From positions 1-10,780 of the forward strand of contig CALKXC010000205.1 in assembly GCA_938004025.1 (NCBI GenBank): 10,780 nucleotides of DNA, given 5' to 3'. Below, piece after piece: positions 7,018 to 10,780 of the stretch. The number at the start of each line of letters is the position of its first letter. Position 1 is the stretch's first letter. Under the pieces are notes generated by a model, which did not search any database, was not told where the DNA came from, and saw only the letters and a program-made list of their open reading frames with translations. Made by a program: the position numbers and the translations under genes. Source of the DNA: an uncultured Leucothrix sp. GTDB lineage: Bacteria; Pseudomonadota; Gammaproteobacteria; Thiotrichales; Thiotrichaceae.

Positions 7018-7479
7018 TTAAGAACTTCTCTCGCGCAGCATCGCTTGTACTTTTGATTTCGAATCCGTCAGTTGCTTCAGCTTTGCCTCCATTTTCAGGC
7101 GGAGCCTATAGTGCTGCATACGTTTTTCAATCAACAAATAGCCATAGGCAAGTGGGATAAAAAGCACAAGCAGCACTCCCAGCGCTTTCAATAGCGCTAG
7201 CTGTTGTTCCAGACCCTCTATCGACGTGAACACGGCCACAATGATTAGCAGCAAGAATCCAAGAAATGCGCTGATCACGAACGTCTTCCCTCGTGCAAAG
7301 ATATCTATGTCAGAGCTAACAAAGACTGAAGAATCCTCCACACTAAGGCTATGCCTAAGCATTTTCATTTGTCGAAGTTTTAACTCCCTGATCACACCAA
7401 TCAGTATGAATTGCATACTCTCTTCGTCAATCCCTTGATCTCGAAGTAACTCGGTATCTATGTTGCACTCAGATCTCAT
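7018..7479 (-). CDS. Hypothetical two-helix membrane protein
   Basis: I do not recognise this 153-residue protein. It has a charged N-terminal cytoplasmic-type segment of about 63 residues (MRSECNIDTELLRDQGIDEE, then a helix SMQFILIGVIRELKLRQMKM). Two membrane helices follow at about residues 66-84 (TFVISAFLGFLLLIIVAVF) and 97-116 (LKALGVLLVLFIPLAYGYLL), separated by a short acidic loop, then a strongly basic helical tail (118-153). By the positive-inside rule both termini should face the cytoplasm. Start ATG 7479 lies in CATATG without an obvious ribosome binding site, so the start is less sure. The gene has its own upstream region, shared divergently with the FAH operon. No function is proposed. 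Confidence 0.72.
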   Translation of the reverse strand: MRSECNIDTELLRDQGIDEESMQFILIGVIRELKLRQMKMLRHSLSVEDSSVFVSSDIDIFARGKTFVISAFLGFLLLIIVAVFTSIEGLEQQLALLKALGVLLVLFIPLAYGYLLIEKRMQHYRLRLKMEAKLKQLTDSKSKVQAMLRERSS

Positions 7480-7584
7480 ATGAGAAGTGTCCAGTTGTTT
7501 GAATACACCGGCAATTTAGCACTCTTTTGCTATTAAAACAGCGATAGGAAAGCTAGTCGATGTGATTGGGTGATATTTATCTTC

Positions 7585-7613
7585 ATAGGTTTCTGTCAAA
7601 ATAAGCAACCTAT
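7585..7613. promoter_or_regulatory. Inverted repeat ATAGGTT-N15-AACCTAT
   Basis: Perfect 7-bp arms at 7585-7591 and 7607-7613 have centres 22 bp apart, about two helical turns. It sits in the 251-bp spacer between the divergent membrane-protein gene and the FAH operon. The geometry would suit a dimeric regulator, but the arms are short and it may be chance. Confidence 0.25.
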
Positions 7614-7644
7614 CAAACTTGCCATTATCAGTGGTTCTATACTC

Positions 7645-7662
7645 ATAAATATCGATATTTAT
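7645..7662. promoter_or_regulatory. Perfect 18-bp palindrome, probable operator of the FAH-matB-dioxygenase operon
   Basis: ATAAATATCGATATTTAT reads the same on both strands across all 18 bases. It ends 5 bp before the proposed -35 box. A related ATCGATAATTTAT segment begins exactly 30 bp further on (ATCGAT cores at 7651-7656 and 7681-7686) and lies in the promoter spacer. A half copy, GATATTTAT, also occurs at 7572-7580. Repeated copies on one face of the helix around a promoter are what a repressor or activator site would look like. The regulator is unknown and is not evident in this window. Confidence 0.55.
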
Positions 7663-7667
7663 TTTGA

Positions 7668-7696
7668 TTTACTCAATAACATCGATAATTTATGAT
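7668..7696 (+). promoter_or_regulatory. Candidate sigma70 promoter of the FAH-matB-dioxygenase operon
   Basis: TTTACT (7668-7673, four of six -35 bases) and TATGAT (7691-7696, five of six -10 bases) are separated by exactly 17 bp. Transcription would begin near 7703, leaving a leader of about 28 nt before the ATG at 7731. The second ATCGAT core (7681-7686) lies inside the spacer, so a protein bound there would block polymerase. Confidence 0.5.
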
Positions 7697-7730
7697 AGAC
7701 CAATATTAAACTCAAGCGAACGAGATCATT

Positions 7731-8597
7731 ATGAGACTAGTGTCATTTTCACGCGGAGGCGAAAGCCGAATCGGCTGCCCAGTTGACGGCCAGATCGTTG
7801 ACTTATCAATCGCTGCGTCATCACTTCCTACCGACCTATTGAGCCTATTAGAAATGGGGCCTGAGGGAATGAAGCAAGCCGAAGCTGCTGTAACAGCGGC
7901 CGGAGATGATGCTTTAGTTTCAGTGGATGACATCAGCTATCTTCCACTGATGACTAGACCACCAAAGATTATTTGCATTGGTCGTAACTACGCAGCTCAC
8001 GCTATTGAAGGGGGCGCACAACCGCCAACTTACCCTGAAATTTTCTACCGTGGTTCTACCTCATTGCTTGCTCACAACGCGCCAATTATTCGCCCGAAGT
8101 GTTCAGACAAACTAGACTTTGAAGCAGAGCTTGTCGCCATCGTGGGTAAAACAGCAAAAGGCGTTGCTAGAGAAGATGGCCTCGACTATGTCGCAGGTTA
8201 CACACTGTTTAATGACGCTACCTTACGTGATTACCAAAAGAAGAGCACACAGTGGACGATCGGTAAAAACTTCGATAACACGGGTGGTTTTGGTCCAATG
8301 TTCGTAACGGCTGATGAGCTACCGGCTGGTGCTGATGGCTTACGCATTCAATCGCGCCTTAACGGTCAAGTCATGCAGGACGCTAACACTAGCGACTTCA
8401 TCTTCCCGATTGATGATCTAATTGCCAAGCTTAGCGAATGTATGACGCTTGAAGTTGGTGACGTTATTGTTACCGGAACGCCTGCAGGTGTTGGTTATGC
8501 ACGTAACCCACCGGTCTTTATGAAAGATGGCGACGTGTGTGAGATCGAAATCGAAGGCATTGGTGTCTTAAGCAACCCTGTCGTTGATGAAGCTTAA
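7731..8597 (+). CDS. Fumarylacetoacetate hydrolase (FAH) family protein
   Basis: A 288-residue cytosolic enzyme. The N-terminal part (1-70) is the small FAH N-domain; the catalytic FAH fold runs from about 75 to 285. Visible signatures are KIICIGRNYAAHAIEGG (79-95), with His90 and Glu93 where FAHD1-type enzymes keep their catalytic His-x-x-Glu; metal ligands Glu131 and Glu133 in DFEAE and Asp162 in NDATLRDYQ; and GDVIVTGTPAGVGY (243-256). Members use Mg2+ or Mn2+ to hydrolyse acylpyruvate-type C-C bonds, decarboxylate oxaloacetate-like acids or isomerise ring-cleavage products; the sequence alone does not say which. Start ATG 7731 has only a weak ribosome site (CGAGA, 7721-7725). It heads a three-gene run with matB 25 bp downstream, which points to late steps of an aromatic or related catabolic route. 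Confidence 0.93.
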   Translation: MRLVSFSRGGESRIGCPVDGQIVDLSIAASSLPTDLLSLLEMGPEGMKQAEAAVTAAGDDALVSVDDISYLPLMTRPPKIICIGRNYAAHAIEGGAQPPTYPEIFYRGSTSLLAHNAPIIRPKCSDKLDFEAELVAIVGKTAKGVAREDGLDYVAGYTLFNDATLRDYQKKSTQWTIGKNFDNTGGFGPMFVTADELPAGADGLRIQSRLNGQVMQDANTSDFIFPIDDLIAKLSECMTLEVGDVIVTGTPAGVGYARNPPVFMKDGDVCEIEIEGIGVLSNPVVDEA

Positions 8598-8622
8598 GTC
8601 GCAATTGGTGTAGAGAATCGAA

Positions 8623-10140
8623 ATGTACGAAGGAAATTATCTGGCGCAGCGTTTACGAGCATCGTCTTCTGATGGGGCTGAACGTGTATTTGCAAAGAAA
8701 CTCGATGGTAGTGTCATTAGCTACCAGGCGTTTTTTGATGGTGCCGAAGCTTATGCAAAGGCACTGATACTGAAAGGTCTAAAGCCTAATGATCGCGTTG
8801 CAGTACAGGCAGATAAGTCTGTTGAAGCCCTTCAGCTTTATATCGGAACGATACTGGCTGGTGGGGTATTTTTACCGCTCAACACTGCTTACACCACTTC
8901 AGAAGTTAGCTACTTTATTGAAGACGCTTCGCCTAGCATCTTTGTATGCGACTCAGTAAACCATGCTGAGCTAAAAACTATCGCAGAAAACCTTGGTGTA
9001 TTAGCCGTTGAAACGCTAGACGCTAACGGGTCAGGTAGCTTAAGCGACCTTGCTAAAGGAATGAAATCAGAACCATTTGAAGTGGTGCCTCGCACAGCAG
9101 ATGATCTAGCCTCATTCCTTTATACTTCAGGTACAACAGGGCGTTCAAAGGGCGCGATGCTAACGCATGAAAACCTGTGGATTAATGCCGATACGCTGAA
9201 AGACTATTGGCATTTTAGCCAAAGCGATGTATTGATTCATGCACTACCTATTTTCCATATTCACGGTTTATTTGTCGCCATCAACACCACGCTTGCGGCT
9301 GGCTCATCAATCATTTTCATGCCCAGTTATGACGCTGAAAAGATTCTTGAGTTAATGCCAGAAGCGACGGTATTAATGGGTGTTCCGACCTTCTATGTTC
9401 GCTTGCTTGCTCAGGCAGGCTTAACTAAAGCTAGCGTTAGTAACATGCGTTTATTTGTCTCTGGCTCCGCACCTTTGTTGGCAGAAACCCATGTGAAGTG
9501 GCAAGAACAAACTGGCACGGCCATCCTTGAACGCTACGGCATGACCGAAACCAATATGAACACTTCAAATCCTTACGACGGTGATCGTCGTCCGGGTACA
9601 GTCGGCCTTCCTTTACCTTCCGTTGAAGTGATTATTACCGACCCAAGTACTGGCGAAAAATTGCCAACGGGTGAAGTCGGATCTATCGAAGTACGCGGCC
9701 CCAACGTGTTCAAAGGCTATTGGAATATGCCCGAGAAAACCAAAGAAGAGCTTCGAGATAATGGCTTCTTCATTACTGGCGACCTCGGCATGATTGATGA
9801 TCGAGGCTACGTTTCCATTATTGGACGCTCCAAAGACCTCATTATTACCGGTGGCTACAACGTCTACCCCAAAGAAATTGAATTATTAATCGATGATTTG
9901 GACGGCGTAGTTGAGTCAGCGGTTATAGGCATTCCGCACGCCGATTTTGGTGAAGCGGTCACTGCCGTCATCGTTGCAGAATCTGATGCGACACTGAGTG
10001 AGGCTGACATCAAACAAGCTTTAAGTACTGACATTGCCAAATTCAAACAACCTAAACAGGTGTTCTTTGTTGATGAACTCCCCCGTAACACGATGGGGAA
10101 AGTTCAAAAGAACGTGCTGCGAGACACCTACTCAAGTTAA
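8623..10140 (+). CDS. matB: Malonyl-CoA synthetase (MatB-like acyl-CoA synthetase)
   Basis: A 505-residue ANL-superfamily adenylate-forming enzyme that would activate malonate (and often methylmalonate) with ATP and CoA to malonyl-CoA. Motifs in order: ATP P-loop YTSGTTGRSKG (167-177); IHALPIFHIHGLF (205-217); LMGVPTFYVRLL (251-262); FVSGSAPLLAETH (278-290); ERYGMTETNMNTSNPYDG (303-320); ITGD (384-387); hinge GRSKDLIITGGYNVYPKEIE (401-420); and the C-terminal PRNTMGKVQK with catalytic Lys493. The series GSAPLLAETH, ERYGMTETNMNTSNPY and PRNTMGKVQKN closely matches rhizobial MatB, more specific than generic fatty-acid CoA ligases. Length is normal. Start ATG 8623 follows AGAGAA (8612-8617). It sits 25 bp after the FAH gene and 23 bp before the dioxygenase, so co-transcription is likely. 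Malonate decarboxylase or transporter genes, usual MatB partners, are not seen in the window. Confidence 0.92.
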   Translation: MYEGNYLAQRLRASSSDGAERVFAKKLDGSVISYQAFFDGAEAYAKALILKGLKPNDRVAVQADKSVEALQLYIGTILAGGVFLPLNTAYTTSEVSYFIEDASPSIFVCDSVNHAELKTIAENLGVLAVETLDANGSGSLSDLAKGMKSEPFEVVPRTADDLASFLYTSGTTGRSKGAMLTHENLWINADTLKDYWHFSQSDVLIHALPIFHIHGLFVAINTTLAAGSSIIFMPSYDAEKILELMPEATVLMGVPTFYVRLLAQAGLTKASVSNMRLFVSGSAPLLAETHVKWQEQTGTAILERYGMTETNMNTSNPYDGDRRPGTVGLPLPSVEVIITDPSTGEKLPTGEVGSIEVRGPNVFKGYWNMPEKTKEELRDNGFFITGDLGMIDDRGYVSIIGRSKDLIITGGYNVYPKEIELLIDDLDGVVESAVIGIPHADFGEAVTAVIVAESDATLSEADIKQALSTDIAKFKQPKQVFFVDELPRNTMGKVQKNVLRDTYSS

Positions 10141-10163
10141 ACCAATACTAAGGACTCCTTACG

Positions 10164-10780
10164 ATGCGTGACGTTACTAAAGATAACCTAACCGACGTTT
10201 TTAACAGTTATATGGGACCGGATGTAAACCCGCGCCTGCGTGAGGTGATGAGCTCTTTGGTAACACATCTTCATGCCTTTGCTAAAGACGTTAATTTAAC
10301 GCATCCCGAGTGGGAGCAAGGCATTTCTTTTTTAGAACGCGCTGGTGAGATTTCAAATAAGGAACGTCATGAGTTCGTACTACTTTCCGACGTGCTAGGT
10401 CTTTCTTCATTGGTTGATATGATCAACACGCGCCCTGAAGGCACTTCTTCAAGCGTGCTTGGCCCGTTTCATATATCCGGCTCGCCACCACTTGAGATTG
10501 GGGGTGATATGAAGGGTGAGTTTGAAGGCCCTGTTCTAGTTGCTCAAGGTACCATTAAAAATGTAGACGGTGAAGCTATCGAAGGGGCAAGTTTGGATAT
10601 CTGGCAAACCGCGCCTAACGGTTTGTATTCTAGCCAAGACCCTGACCAAGAAACCTACTCATTCCACGGAATCCAAACCACGGGAGCCGACGGCCGTTAT
10701 GCCTTCACTTCTGTAAAGCCGGTTGAATACACCGTACCAACTGACGGCCCAGTCGGTGACATCCTCAATGCCTGTGGCCG
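10164..10780 (+). CDS. Intradiol ring-cleavage dioxygenase, hydroxyquinol/catechol 1,2-dioxygenase family (3' end outside window)
   Basis: The frame is open from ATG 10164 to the window edge (205 full codons). Residues about 10-95 match the helical N-terminal dimerisation domain of intradiol dioxygenases (VNPRLREVMSSLVTHLHAFA, then ISFLERAGEIS and LLSDVLGLSSLVDMIN). From about 100 the catalytic beta-domain begins (SSVLGPFHISGSPP; IEGASLDIWQTAPNGLYSSQ; TTGADGRYAFTSVKPVEY; TVPTDGPVGDIL). Tyr155 in NGLYSSQ and Tyr189 in VEYTVPTDGP are the expected two tyrosine ligands of the non-haem Fe(III); the two histidine ligands should lie just past the edge. The PTDGPVGDIL segment resembles hydroxyquinol-type more than plain catechol-type enzymes, but the true substrate is open. 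AAGGA at 10150-10154 is a good ribosome site. It is the third gene of the operon, 23 bp after matB. Confidence 0.9.
   Translation, partial: MRDVTKDNLTDVFNSYMGPDVNPRLREVMSSLVTHLHAFAKDVNLTHPEWEQGISFLERAGEISNKERHEFVLLSDVLGLSSLVDMINTRPEGTSSSVLGPFHISGSPPLEIGGDMKGEFEGPVLVAQGTIKNVDGEAIEGASLDIWQTAPNGLYSSQDPDQETYSFHGIQTTGADGRYAFTSVKPVEYTVPTDGPVGDILNACG

Noticed and set aside
6861..7160. Plus-strand open frame overlapping the end of the DUF2277 gene
   Set aside because: It starts inside DUF2277 in another frame, runs antisense into the membrane-protein gene and has no ribosome site or recognisable sequence.

Overview
The window looks like chromosomal DNA of a Gram-negative gammaproteobacterium, probably a marine or heterotrophic one of the Oceanospirillales type. 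This is an inference from moderate GC, the CrgA-like LysR regulator, hybrid kinases with 7TMR-DISM sensors, and an aromatic-acid style catabolic operon. No single base pattern proves the taxon. I saw no rRNA, tRNA, CRISPR array, transposase or insertion-sequence end. No gene-free stretch exceeds 300 bases; the longest is 7480-7730.

Left part (1-1728): the C-terminal end of a YhcG/DUF1016-type PD-(D/E)XK nuclease enters from the left edge. It converges on a LysR-family regulator on the minus strand. Divergent from the regulator is a 107-residue all-helical protein that reads like a histidine-phosphotransfer (Hpt) domain with arginine in place of the phospho-accepting histidine.

Centre (1723-6491): two tandem minus-strand hybrid histidine kinases are gapless paralogues of each other (periplasmic DISMED2 domain, seven-helix membrane domain, HisKA, HATPase, receiver). 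By hand count the sensor is about 61% identical, the kinase core about 82% and the receiver about 72%. Neither kinase carries its own Hpt domain. The downstream kinase overlaps the 3' end of the Hpt-like gene by 6 bp, tail to tail. Together the three genes could form a phosphorelay module containing a decoy or degenerate Hpt; this is the most unusual arrangement in the window.

Right-centre (6492-7479): a DUF2277 family gene diverges from the upstream kinase. It converges on an unrecognised two-helix membrane protein on the minus strand.

Right part (7480-10780): a likely operon reads rightward from a promoter that has a perfect 18-bp palindrome just upstream. Its genes are a fumarylacetoacetate hydrolase (FAH) family enzyme, a malonyl-CoA synthetase (MatB) and an intradiol ring-cleavage dioxygenase cut by the window edge. 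Gaps are only 23-25 bp and the two later genes have Shine-Dalgarno-like sequences. The combination suggests breakdown of an aromatic or related compound with a malonate-type product that is activated to its CoA thioester. The actual substrate cannot be read from the sequence.
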